Shown here in pieces: positions 58,456-64,000 of a stretch of 64,000 nt of DNA (the first letter of the stretch is position 1; every line of letters begins with the position of its first letter). The notes under the pieces are model-generated. The model did no database searches and was not told the DNA's origin. It saw only the letters and a list, made by a program, of their open reading frames with translations. Position numbers and translations under genes: made by a program. The stretch is from positions 38,242 through 102,241 of the forward strand of contig CAZNYP010000002.1 in assembly GCA_964577365.1 (NCBI GenBank), in the 5' to 3' direction. Source of the stretch: JAGOVB01 sp964577365. Its GTDB lineage: Bacteria > Patescibacteriota > Minisyncoccia > Phycocordibacterales > PALSA-1337.

Positions 58456-58457
58456 TC

Positions 58458-58661
58458 TCAAACCCACTTGCCTTCATTCAAGGCCTTGAGTTCCTCCTGC
58501 AGAGCGTCAAGTTCGTGGAGCTTTTTTTCGAAGTTGCCCTTGTGCCCCCACTGAAACGAGACGTATCCACTATTCATCATACTGTTCGCACAGCTGTAGT
58601 AGTGGTCCCTCTGCCTCCGAACGAGTTCCAGTTGCTTTTGGAGAATGGAGACTGTATCCAT
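58458..58661 (-). CDS. Cassette ORF A, 67 residues
   Basis: Starts MDTVSILQKQLELVRRQRDH. Two charged coiled-coil stretches frame a middle with SGYVSFQWGHKGN. No family recognised and no similarity to ORF B beyond the initial Met-Asp. It has no Shine-Dalgarno sequence; the ATG lies ten bases below the conserved leader. After the hammerhead cut its mRNA would run from about 58788 to 58368 (420 nt). Confidence 0.6.
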   Translation of the reverse strand: MDTVSILQKQLELVRRQRDHYYSCANSMMNSGYVSFQWGHKGNFEKKLHELDALQEELKALNEGKWV

Positions 58662-58670
58662 AATTTAAAG

Positions 58671-58727
58671 GGCGGTATCGACTACGCCATACGTGCTCTG
58701 TTTGAAACGATTGAGCAAACGTTTTTG
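58671..58727 (-). repeat. Cassette 5' leader element, copy A
   Basis: Aligned with copy B (59215-59274); the last 32 bases are 30 of 32 identical. Two hairpins: TGCTC/GAGCA and GGCG-TA/TA-(bulge)-CGCC. The two differences fall in the loop and the bulge only. Both copies contain ATGGCGTAG, a Met-Ala-stop mini-ORF. It ends ten bases before the ORF A start. Confidence 0.85.
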
Positions 58728-58742
58728 TAAAAGATCTGAAGT

Positions 58743-58795
58743 TTCTGTTTCGTTCTTTCGAACTCATCAGTCGGAATACACATTCCGAGACAGTA
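58743..58795 (-). ncRNA. Hammerhead ribozyme (type III arrangement)
   Basis: All core parts are in order on the minus strand: GUC cleavage triplet (58791-58789), stem I TCGGAAT/ATTCCGA with a GTGT loop (58788-58771), CUGAUGA (58770-58764), stem II GTTC-GAAA-GAAC (58763-58752), GAAA (58751-58748). Stem III is short: A-U closing pair and CAG/CUG (58747-58745 with 58793-58791). Cleavage is expected between 58789 and 58788. It lies between the two cassette ORFs, so it should separate their mRNAs. The short stem III is the only weak point. Confidence 0.85.
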
Positions 58796-58811
58796 GGGAC
58801 ATTTTGTCCCT
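58795..58811 (-). other. Hairpin at the predicted 3' end of the ORF B mRNA
   Basis: AGGGACA-TTT-TGTCCCT, a perfect seven-base stem ending five bases before the GUC triplet, with no T run. After self-cleavage it would be near the 3' end of the ORF B mRNA and could protect it. Confidence 0.6.
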
Positions 58812-58812
58812 G

Positions 58813-58868
58813 CATACGATTCTGTTGCCAGGTAGTATGTCTACCCCGTAGCCAAAGCTACAGTTTTC
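58813..58868 (-). repeat. Cassette 3' element, copy B
   Basis: Partner of 58400-58455. Stem GGTAG/CTACC with the same ACATA loop. The stop codon TAG of ORF B lies inside the element (58858-58860), whereas in copy A the stop lies outside. Confidence 0.85.
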
Positions 58869-59205
58869 CCGCCCCCCTCAAGGTATCGAGCGCGACCCCG
58901 ATGACTTCGTCTGGTTTCCAGCAATTGCTCCAGCAATAGGAACCAGTGAATTCACCATGGGGTGCGTTCTCCAAAAGGGGGTAGAGCTCATCTCTGATCC
59001 TCCCCTTCAGGTTCATGGGATCGATACCTTTCGACCACATGAAACAGCCAAACCGAGTGGCGGTGTAAACCTTCTCCACCCCAGCGGCGTGTCTCGTCAG
59101 CCTCTCCACCGGACCAATATCGCCTGGCAGAATGATGGAGGGGGCGCACATGACGCATCCAGTGATGCCGGAAAACATTTCTCGCAGCGCGTTTTTGGAA
59201 TCCAT
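58858..59205 (-). CDS. Cassette ORF B, 115 residues, Cys-rich
   Basis: Starts MDSKNALREMFSGITGCVMC. Two Cys pairs, CVMC near 17-20 and CWSNC near 91-95, and a GCFMW Cys could bind metal. No signal peptide. No known family and no relation to ORF A. The ATG lies nine bases after the conserved leader, with no Shine-Dalgarno sequence. Its mRNA would run from about 59313 to the ribozyme cut at 58789 (525 nt). Confidence 0.6.
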   Translation of the reverse strand: MDSKNALREMFSGITGCVMCAPSIILPGDIGPVERLTRHAAGVEKVYTATRFGCFMWSKGIDPMNLKGRIRDELYPLLENAPHGEFTGSYCWSNCWKPDEVIGVALDTLRGAGKL

Positions 59206-59214
59206 ATGTGTTGA

Positions 59215-59274
59215 GGCGCTATCGTCTACGCCATACGTGCTCTGTTTTCAGACAGTCGAGCAAATGTCTTCTTG
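59215..59274 (-). repeat. Cassette 5' leader element, copy B
   Basis: Partner of 58671-58727, with the same two hairpins and the same ATGGCGTAG mini-ORF. It begins about 40 bases after the predicted transcription start. Confidence 0.85.
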
Positions 59275-59319
59275 AACTACCGACAGGCAATCCAAGATCT
59301 CAACGAACTATCTGACAAC

Positions 59320-59347
59320 AGTATACCATTTCTGTCAAAATAGTCAA
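59320..59347 (-). promoter_or_regulatory. Promoter of the cassette transcript, TTGACT-16-TATACT
   Basis: On the minus strand TTGACT (59347-59342) and TATACT (59325-59320) are 16 bases apart. The -35 lies in TTGACTAT, a sequence found again in the promoter of the divergent TrmB-like gene. Start expected near 59313. No promoter was found in front of ORF A itself. Confidence 0.7.
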
Positions 59348-59446
59348 GAGATATATCATTAAATATGACTATATATTCCTGTAAATAAGGCTCTAAACAA
59401 AGATATATTGAGCAATATACAATAAATCATCAAGAATATTGACTAT
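59340..59446. promoter_or_regulatory. Three TGACTAT boxes between divergent units
   Basis: ATAGTCA at 59340-59346, TGACTAT at 59366-59372 and TGACTAT at 59440-59446. The outer two overlap the -35 boxes of the cassette promoter and of the TrmB-like gene, so one protein could bind both; the TrmB-like regulator is the obvious candidate. The stretch between is very AT-rich. Confidence 0.5.
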
Positions 59447-59466
59447 TTTATATACGGGTGTATACT
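59439..59466 (+). promoter_or_regulatory. Leaderless promoter of the TrmB-like gene
   Basis: TTGACT (59439-59444), 16 bases, TATACT (59461-59466), then six bases to ATG 59473. It chooses this start over an in-frame one at 59458, which is upstream of the -10. Confidence 0.75.
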
Positions 59467-59472
59467 TTAGTT

Positions 59473-60210
59473 ATGGATAATCTAATACAAATGCTTGGTA
59501 GTGCAGGTCTCTCTGAAAAGGAGGCAAAGGTATATATTGCCCTTCTTCAGCTCGGCAGAGCTTCTTCATACAGTATTTCCTCTCGATCTGGCCTCAAAAA
59601 GCCTACAACCTATGTGATTCTGGATGAATTGATCAAGAAAGGCCTTGTAACAAAGATTCCGCGAGCGAAAAAACAACAGTATGTAGCCATGCCCCCAGAA
59701 GAGCTCTTTGCGAATGCCGAAGAAAAACTGAAGCAAGCGAAAAAAGCATTGCCAGAGCTGATCACTATGGCTGAAAGTGAAAAAGTGAAAGTTCAGACTT
59801 TATTTTATGAGGGAGTAAAGGGTATCGAAGATGCGCTCTCATACCACATAAAGGAAATGGGTGGAAAAGAGATCGTCGGTCTATTTGCCACCGCAGAAGA
59901 TGCGCCAAAGGACCTTTTAAGCGTGTATACGGCTTGGGGAGATAAGTTACACAAGGCTGGCGTGCAGATCCGTGGGATTACTCCAGATCATGAGAGTACA
60001 AGAGATATAAATGCATACCAGGCCAAGCAATTCTCTTTCACAGTAAAAAGAATACCTACCACAGAATACTCATCAAAGGTTTCACTTGAGGCAGGAGATG
60101 ATTTTGTAAGAATTATCCTAAACAAACCTCAGCAGGCACTCATTATTCGAAACCCAGAGTTTGCCAAGTGTGTAAAAGAGATATTTGAGATGGTGTATTC
60201 GTCAAAATAA
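59473..60210 (+). CDS. TrmB-like transcriptional regulator
   Basis: 245 residues. Residues 1-75 are a winged helix (AGLSEKEAKVYIALLQLGRA, SSRSGLKKPTTYVILDELIKKGLV), followed by a helical linker and a TrmB-type effector domain (VKVQTLFYEGVKGIEDALSYH, FATAEDAPKDLLSVYT). TrmB regulators were first known in archaeal sugar metabolism; many bacterial relatives have unknown ligands. It is divergent from the cassette transcript and shares its box. Confidence 0.85.
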   Translation: MDNLIQMLGSAGLSEKEAKVYIALLQLGRASSYSISSRSGLKKPTTYVILDELIKKGLVTKIPRAKKQQYVAMPPEELFANAEEKLKQAKKALPELITMAESEKVKVQTLFYEGVKGIEDALSYHIKEMGGKEIVGLFATAEDAPKDLLSVYTAWGDKLHKAGVQIRGITPDHESTRDINAYQAKQFSFTVKRIPTTEYSSKVSLEAGDDFVRIILNKPQQALIIRNPEFAKCVKEIFEMVYSSK

Positions 60211-60233
60211 TGGTTTTGCGGTATTCTTAGCGT

Positions 60234-60998
60234 ATGAAAATCATCTCTTGGAACGTCAACGGCCTACGTGCAAATGTAAAGAAAGGTGGATTTGACTGGT
60301 TACTCGCACAGAATGCAGATATTTTCTGTATGCAGGAGATAAAGGCAGAGGCAGAACAGCTCCCTCCCGGGGTCCGTGCCCCACAGGGATATCATGCATT
60401 CTTTGAGTCTTCAAAGGGCCGCAAGGGCTATAGTGGTGTCGCTATATATAGCAAGGCAAAGCCTAACAAGGTGGAATACAGTGTAGGAAACAAGGAGCTC
60501 GACCAGGAAGGACGTATGATTAGTGCCTTTTATGATGATTTCGTGCTTATCAACTGCTACTTCCCCAACGGAGGCGGTGGACCAGAGCGACTAGCGTACA
60601 AACTCAAGTTTTATGATGCATTCCTTACATACATCAATGGTTTGGTAGAAGATGGCCATGAAGTAGTATTTTGTGGAGACGTAAATACAGCACATACAGA
60701 GATAGACCTCGCTCGACCAAAGGAAAATGCTGAAAATACTGGTTTCCTCCCTATCGAACGTGCCTGGATAGACAAAGTGATAGAAAATGGCTACTTTGAC
60801 GTGTTCCGTTCACTCTTCCCTGAGAAGAAAGATACATATACATACTGGGATATGAAAACATTTGCACGTGATCGCAATGTGGGATGGAGAATCGACTACT
60901 TTTTTGTAACAGAGACACTACTCGAAAGTGTAAAGCAAATAAATATCCACAGTGATGTGCTCGGTTCTGACCACTGTCCCCTCTCGATAAAACTATAA
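60234..60998 (+). CDS. xth: Exodeoxyribonuclease III / AP endonuclease
   Basis: 254 residues. ISWNVNGLRAN, FCMQEIKAEAEQLPPG, SYSG-like GYSGVAIYSK, FCGDVNTAHTEIDLARP, WRIDYFFVTETLLE and GSDHCPLSIKL hold the metal and catalytic residues. It cuts at abasic sites and can follow MutM. TATTCT (60222-60227), six bases, ATG gives a leaderless start. Confidence 0.94.
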   Translation: MKIISWNVNGLRANVKKGGFDWLLAQNADIFCMQEIKAEAEQLPPGVRAPQGYHAFFESSKGRKGYSGVAIYSKAKPNKVEYSVGNKELDQEGRMISAFYDDFVLINCYFPNGGGGPERLAYKLKFYDAFLTYINGLVEDGHEVVFCGDVNTAHTEIDLARPKENAENTGFLPIERAWIDKVIENGYFDVFRSLFPEKKDTYTYWDMKTFARDRNVGWRIDYFFVTETLLESVKQINIHSDVLGSDHCPLSIKL

Positions 60999-61006
60999 AG
61001 GACAAG

Positions 61007-61015
61007 TTATCCACA
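61007..61015 (+). promoter_or_regulatory. Perfect DnaA box TTATCCACA
   Basis: Exact match to the consensus, nine bases after the xth stop and ten bases before the -35 of the orphan RNA promoter. A regulatory site or chance; a single box is weak evidence for an origin. Confidence 0.4.
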
Positions 61016-61024
61016 AGTATGTCC

Positions 61025-61052
61025 TTTACATGTCTTTTAGACTTGCTATACT
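61025..61052 (+). promoter_or_regulatory. Promoter of the orphan RNA, TTTACA-16-TATACT
   Basis: TTTACA (61025-61030) and TATACT (61047-61052) are 16 bases apart. No ATG follows at six bases, so this is not a leaderless coding promoter. Confidence 0.65.
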
Positions 61053-61058
61053 GTTTTC

Positions 61059-61327
61059 AGACCAGGAAGTGATTCGAGGATCTCCGAGAAGATTCTCACA
61101 AAAGAATTTTCTTCCATATTGATCCTTCACAACGCTAGGGGTAGTTTTCTAGTCGTAGTTCATTCGTGCCCTTGAGGTATCCCTTGTCTGGCTCGTTTCG
61201 TTCACATATCACTTCTCAAGTTTTATTTTTTAAAATGGAGTGTTGTGGATCTAGTAGGCGGACTTGATGGACAACTTCATCTCAAACCGCGTACCAAGCA
61301 ATTTTCTAGCTTCGTCGCGGTTTTTTG
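61059..61327 (+). ncRNA. Orphan non-coding RNA, about 270 nt
   Basis: A 355-base gap between xth and cca has a good promoter and a strong terminator but no plausible ORF. Inside, GATC (61121-61124) with CACAAC (61128-61133) can pair with GTTGTG-GATC (61242-61251), and GAAGTGAT (61067-61074) with ATCACTTC (61208-61215). Several local hairpins are visible (AAGATTCT with AGAATTTTCTT, near 61089-61113). I saw no motif of tmRNA, RNase P RNA, SRP RNA or known riboswitches. The function is unknown. Confidence 0.65.
61284..61327 (+). terminator. Rho-independent terminator
   Basis: Stem AAACCGCG (61284-61291) and CGCGGTTT (61316-61323) with an inner AAGC/GCTT pair; six T follow from 61321. It ends the orphan RNA. 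Confidence 0.85.
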
Positions 61328-61354
61328 TTTCCCGATTTTTATATAAAACGTTTC

Positions 61355-62830
61355 TTATGAAACACGATGCTTTGAGCGTATTTCCTTGAGTTTTTCAGCC
61401 TCTTTCTCCTCTTTCTTGTGCTTTCCACCCTTCCCTAGCTGAACAAGATCCTCTACAGGCAGCTTTATGAGTTTGACCCCCTTTCCTTCTAGGTATTCAG
61501 GGGTATTTTTGCTTGGGTCGTCCAGTACTTCCTCTAGGAGAGCATGTAAAACATGTCCTACCTTTGGTCCTGGGGTTTCATGTGTAACTTCCATGAGGCG
61601 TTTCCCATCTATCTTGAGCATACCTACAGTGATAGGATCCCGCATGGCCTCCTCTATCATAGAGTGATACTTGCGTAGTCTATAGGGGTCCTCCTTTGGT
61701 CTCCCCGTCCCTATTCGGTCACATATACGTACATTCATGAGGTCCCAGATGTTTTCACGTCCAACATTGTTAATCATTCTGCGTACAGCAGACAGCGTAA
61801 TAGTCTCTGTATCTGAGAAAAACATGTGCCAGCGAACCAATTTAAAGACCTTTTCTATGGTTTTACTAGGGTATTTGAGACGTTCCAGGATCTTTTTTGT
61901 TACACGTGAACCCACTACTTCGTGCCCATAGAAGGTTATGGTATTTGTTTCACGTGAAAACTTTTTAGTCTCTGGCTTTGAGATATCGTGTAGGAGAGCA
62001 GCTATACGTATGTCTAGGGGGTACTCCTTGTCTGCAGCGCACTGGAGAGAGCGTAGGAGATGCTCCCATACGTCGTAGGCGTGCGCCTGGTTCTGACCGA
62101 CGCCAATAGCTTTCTCGAGCTCAGGGATGATGTACTGGAGGAGACCCAACTCATGAAGAAGCTCTATGCCTAGCTTTGGGTTAGGGGAGAGAAGGATTCT
62201 AGAGAACTCTGCCTGAATACGCTCGATAGCTATCTCCTTGAGGAGGGAAGAGTTATCCTTTATAGCCTGATAAGTATCAACGTTAATCGTGAAACCTAGT
62301 TCGGATGTTATTCGGACTGCACGCATCATGCGTAAAGCGTCCTCAGAAAGCCGCTCAGACGCTTTTCCTACACAAGTAATAGATTTGTCCTTTATGTCCT
62401 TTAATCCGCCGTATAGGTCAATATACGAATCCACAGCACCATTCTTGATCCGAGCAGCGATCGCATTTATCGTAAAGTCACGACGTTTGAGATCATCTTC
62501 TAGGTTGTTACTGAACTTTACTTCGTCAGGGCGACGAAAGTCACTGTAGGTAGACTCGATTCGATAGGGAGTGACTTCTACGACACGGAGCGTAGGGTCC
62601 TCAGTATTTTCATTTACAATGCCTACGGTACCGTAGGCATTCTCATAGAATGTCTTGGGGAAGAGGGAGATGATATCCTCTGGGCGGGCATTTGTAGTCA
62701 CGTCCCAGTCTTTCGGCTTTTTCTCGAGGATGAGGTCGCGTGTACAGCCACCGACTATGTATGCTTCAAAACCAGCCTTTTCCAAAGTCTGGGTGATAGC
62801 ACTAATTTCGCTAGGAATACGCTTTTCCAT
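61355..62830 (-). CDS. cca: CCA-adding tRNA nucleotidyltransferase with HD domain
   Basis: 491 residues. YIVGGCTRDLILEKKPKDWDVTT has the GG and DxD motifs, RRDFTINAIA and EDALRMMRAVRITSELGF are class II signatures, and a central HD phosphohydrolase domain (IAALLHDISKPE) follows, then a charged tail. It adds CCA to tRNA 3' ends; none of the eleven tRNAs here encodes CCA, so it must be essential. TACAAT lies seven bases before the ATG. Confidence 0.94.
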   Translation of the reverse strand: MEKRIPSEISAITQTLEKAGFEAYIVGGCTRDLILEKKPKDWDVTTNARPEDIISLFPKTFYENAYGTVGIVNENTEDPTLRVVEVTPYRIESTYSDFRRPDEVKFSNNLEDDLKRRDFTINAIAARIKNGAVDSYIDLYGGLKDIKDKSITCVGKASERLSEDALRMMRAVRITSELGFTINVDTYQAIKDNSSLLKEIAIERIQAEFSRILLSPNPKLGIELLHELGLLQYIIPELEKAIGVGQNQAHAYDVWEHLLRSLQCAADKEYPLDIRIAALLHDISKPETKKFSRETNTITFYGHEVVGSRVTKKILERLKYPSKTIEKVFKLVRWHMFFSDTETITLSAVRRMINNVGRENIWDLMNVRICDRIGTGRPKEDPYRLRKYHSMIEEAMRDPITVGMLKIDGKRLMEVTHETPGPKVGHVLHALLEEVLDDPSKNTPEYLEGKGVKLIKLPVEDLVQLGKGGKHKKEEKEAEKLKEIRSKHRVS

Positions 62831-62893
62831 TGTGTTTATTGTAGTATAGCTTTTGATTTTTGCCTATTTATGCGCTAGTATGGTTCCTATCGC

Positions 62894-62965
62894 GCACCCG
62901 TAGTGAAATGGATATCATACCGGTCTTCGGAACCGTTGTTGGGGGTTCGAATCCCTCCGGGTGCA
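62894..62965 (+). tRNA. tRNA-Arg (TCG)
   Basis: Acceptor GCACCCG/CGGGTGC, anticodon loop CTTCGGA, T-arm GTTCGAATC, discriminator A followed by CCG, so CCA is not encoded. Confidence 0.93.
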
Positions 62966-62991
62966 CCGTGAGTGTTATAATGTGGAGACAC

Positions 62992-63062
62992 GCGAGTATG
63001 GTTTAGTGGTAGAACACGTCCTTGCCAAGGATGAGACGCGAGTTCGATTCTCGCTACTCGCA
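62992..63062 (+). tRNA. tRNA-Gly (GCC)
   Basis: Acceptor GCGAGTA/TACTCGC, anticodon loop TTGCCAA, T-arm GTTCGATTC, discriminator A. TATAAT lies 11 bases upstream, between it and tRNA-Arg. Confidence 0.94.
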
Positions 63063-63066
63063 CAGA

Positions 63067-63098
63067 TTGTGGACAATTGGGGATAAGTCTGTGGACAG
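63067..63098. promoter_or_regulatory. Three tandem DnaA-box-like decamers
   Basis: TTGTGGACAA, TTGGGGATAA and CTGTGGACAG follow one another at 63067, 63077 and 63089. The first two differ from TTGTGGATAA by one base each. They lie upstream of yraN. They may titrate DnaA or be chance. Confidence 0.4.
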
Positions 63099-63155
63099 TG
63101 GGTATAAAAGACAGGAAATATGGCTTAAATGCGTCTTTTTGTCTAAAACAAACAT

Positions 63156-63503
63156 ATGCAAAATAACCAGTATATAGGCCAATTAGGTGAAAATATTGCG
63201 GTCAGATATCTCTCGGACAAGGGCTTTGAGGTCATTGAAAGGAACTTTAGACAGAAGTGGGGAGAGATAGACATCATCGCGCAAAAGGGAGGCGTCCTAC
63301 ATTTCGTGGAAGTGAAATCGATACAGGGGAGCTATCGTGCAGAAGAGAATGTGCATGCGCAAAAGATAAAAAGATTGAAGCGGACGATCCTCACATACCT
63401 AAATGGAAAGGATGTCGAGTTCGAATTTTCCGTACTCGTCGTACACATAGATCTCAAAAAGAAGACCCAGAGAGTCGAGTCTATTGAGAATATTATACTT
63501 TAA
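63156..63503 (+). CDS. yraN: YraN/UPF0102 endonuclease-like protein
   Basis: 115 residues. GQLGENIAVRYLSDKGFEVIERNF, WGEIDIIAQKGG and LHFVEVKS match the family, whose fold resembles Holliday junction resolvases and restriction nucleases; the E..D..EVK residues are present. Its role in recombination is suspected, not proven. TAAAAC stands six bases before the ATG, and a hairpin AAAAGAC/GTCTTTT (63106-63138) lies upstream. Confidence 0.88.
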   Translation: MQNNQYIGQLGENIAVRYLSDKGFEVIERNFRQKWGEIDIIAQKGGVLHFVEVKSIQGSYRAEENVHAQKIKRLKRTILTYLNGKDVEFEFSVLVVHIDLKKKTQRVESIENIIL

Positions 63504-63522
63504 TGCTACTATTTCGAAATTA

Positions 63523-63595
63523 CGGAGTGTGGTGTAACGGCTAACATTCCTGTTTTGGGAACAGGCGACTCCGGGTTCGAATCCCGGCACTCCGA
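63523..63595 (+). tRNA. tRNA-Pro (TGG)
   Basis: Acceptor CGGAGTG/CACTCCG, anticodon loop TTTGGGA, discriminator A at 63595. The next start codon is at 63597, so one base separates tRNA and CDS. Confidence 0.95.
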
Positions 63596-63596
63596 C

Positions 63597-63887
63597 ATGA
63601 CGTTTACCCGTACGATAGAAGATTTTGTATGTGGACACTGTGGTTTTGCAGTATCAGGGAATGGATATACCAATCATTGCCCAAAGTGTCTGTGGAGCAA
63701 GCATGTAGACATCGATCCTGGGGACCGTAGGGCCTCTTGTGGTGGTCTTATGCAGCCGGTGGGGTACAGTGATGATAAAATACTACATCGATGCGTGCTG
63801 TGCGGTTTTGAGCGAAAGAATAGGGTAGGAGAGGGAGATAATATGGATATAGTGGCAGATATTTCAAAAAATCCAATTGTTTGCTAG
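63597..63887 (+). CDS. RNHCP-domain zinc-ribbon protein
   Basis: 96 residues from ATG 63597. DFVCGHCGFAV, TNHCPKCLWSKHVDIDPGDR and HRCVLCGFERKN match the RNHCP domain: three Cys pairs and a central H-C-P-K-C. The function of the family is not known; zinc binding is likely. It begins one base after tRNA-Pro; an upstream in-frame Met lies inside the tRNA. Confidence 0.85.
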   Translation: MTFTRTIEDFVCGHCGFAVSGNGYTNHCPKCLWSKHVDIDPGDRRASCGGLMQPVGYSDDKILHRCVLCGFERKNRVGEGDNMDIVADISKNPIVC

Positions 63888-63900
63888 TATGTAGCACATC

Positions 63901-63971
63901 GCGGGATTAGTTTAGTGGTAAAACAACAGTTTTCCAAACTGTGGTCGCCAGTTCGATTCTGGCATCCCGCA
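63901..63971 (+). tRNA. tRNA-Gly (TCC)
   Basis: Acceptor GCGGGAT/ATCCCGC, anticodon loop TTTCCAA, T-arm GTTCGATTC, discriminator A, no CCA. Confidence 0.95.
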
Positions 63972-64000
63972 CAGATAAAACAAAATACCACCTATTATGG

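Noticed and set aside
58368..59275. Integron cassette array with attC sites
   Set aside because: The repeated elements lack the GTTRRRY core and the simple-site pairing of attC, and there is no integron-type integrase; the nearby recombinase looks like XerC/D.
61059..61327. SRP RNA, tmRNA or RNase P RNA
   Set aside because: No SRP GGAAGG...AGCAGCC loop, no tRNA-like domain, and none of the RNase P conserved regions.
1..64000. CRISPR arrays, insertion sequences, rRNA genes
   Set aside because: No regularly spaced repeats, transposase signatures or rRNA sequences were found by reading both strands.

Overview
The window looks like part of a genome from the Candidate Phyla Radiation (Patescibacteria, most like Parcubacteria), using the standard code with TGA as a stop. 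The reasons are compact overlapping genes, shortened house-keeping proteins (DNA polymerase I without a proofreading domain, YebC without its middle domain, a Mur ligase without domain 1), a split VirB4 with PrgI, VirB6-like and pilin-like partners, type IV pilus genes, and no biosynthetic operons. A run of ten N at 17388-17397 shows it is a scaffold.

Layout. 0-4.9 kb: an adaptor of an export pump (cut at the edge), a membrane glycosyltransferase, and a thiol-redox group (thioredoxin-like, VKOR, DsbA-like). 5-10.6 kb: repair, phosphatase and RNA-modification genes, four tRNAs, rplS. 10.7-13.7 kb: a pilM-pilN-pilO operon and ruvX. 13.7-22 kb: tRNAs, a Cys/His-motif exported protein, gmk, VIT1-like transporter, HxlR regulator with a flavin reductase, rpsT, ruvA, Mur ligase, mutM. 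22-31.9 kb: polA, tsaE, pilB, ruvB-yebC-ruvC, tyrS. 31.9-38.4 kb: PBP1A and the replication-origin neighbourhood dnaN-dnaA / rpmH-rnpA-yidC. 38.4-50 kb: an eleven-gene type IV secretion/pilus-like operon. 50-58.4 kb: rsmA, UvrD helicase, LysM-M23 peptidase, comM, DksA-like protein, rpsO, a tyrosine recombinase. 58.4-59.5 kb: an unusual two-gene cassette unit with a hammerhead ribozyme. 59.5-64 kb: TrmB-like regulator, xth, an orphan RNA, cca, tRNAs, yraN and an RNHCP protein.

Gene expression. Twenty-five starts have a -10-like hexamer followed by exactly six bases and then ATG or GTG, so many mRNAs are probably leaderless. Strong Shine-Dalgarno sequences were seen mainly in front of tiny ORFs in RNA-like stretches (25.25 and 28.26 kb). 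None of the eleven tRNAs encodes CCA, and a CCA-adding enzyme gene lies at 61.4-62.8 kb. Two tRNAs are followed by a start codon after a single base.

Most striking region. Between 58.37 and 59.35 kb one minus-strand transcript from a strong promoter carries two unrelated small ORFs. Each is framed by the same structured 5' leader and the same 56-nt 3' element. A complete hammerhead ribozyme core lies between the two units, so the primary transcript should cut itself into two separate mRNAs. A divergent TrmB-like regulator shares a TTGACTAT box with that promoter. I know of no described system with this arrangement.
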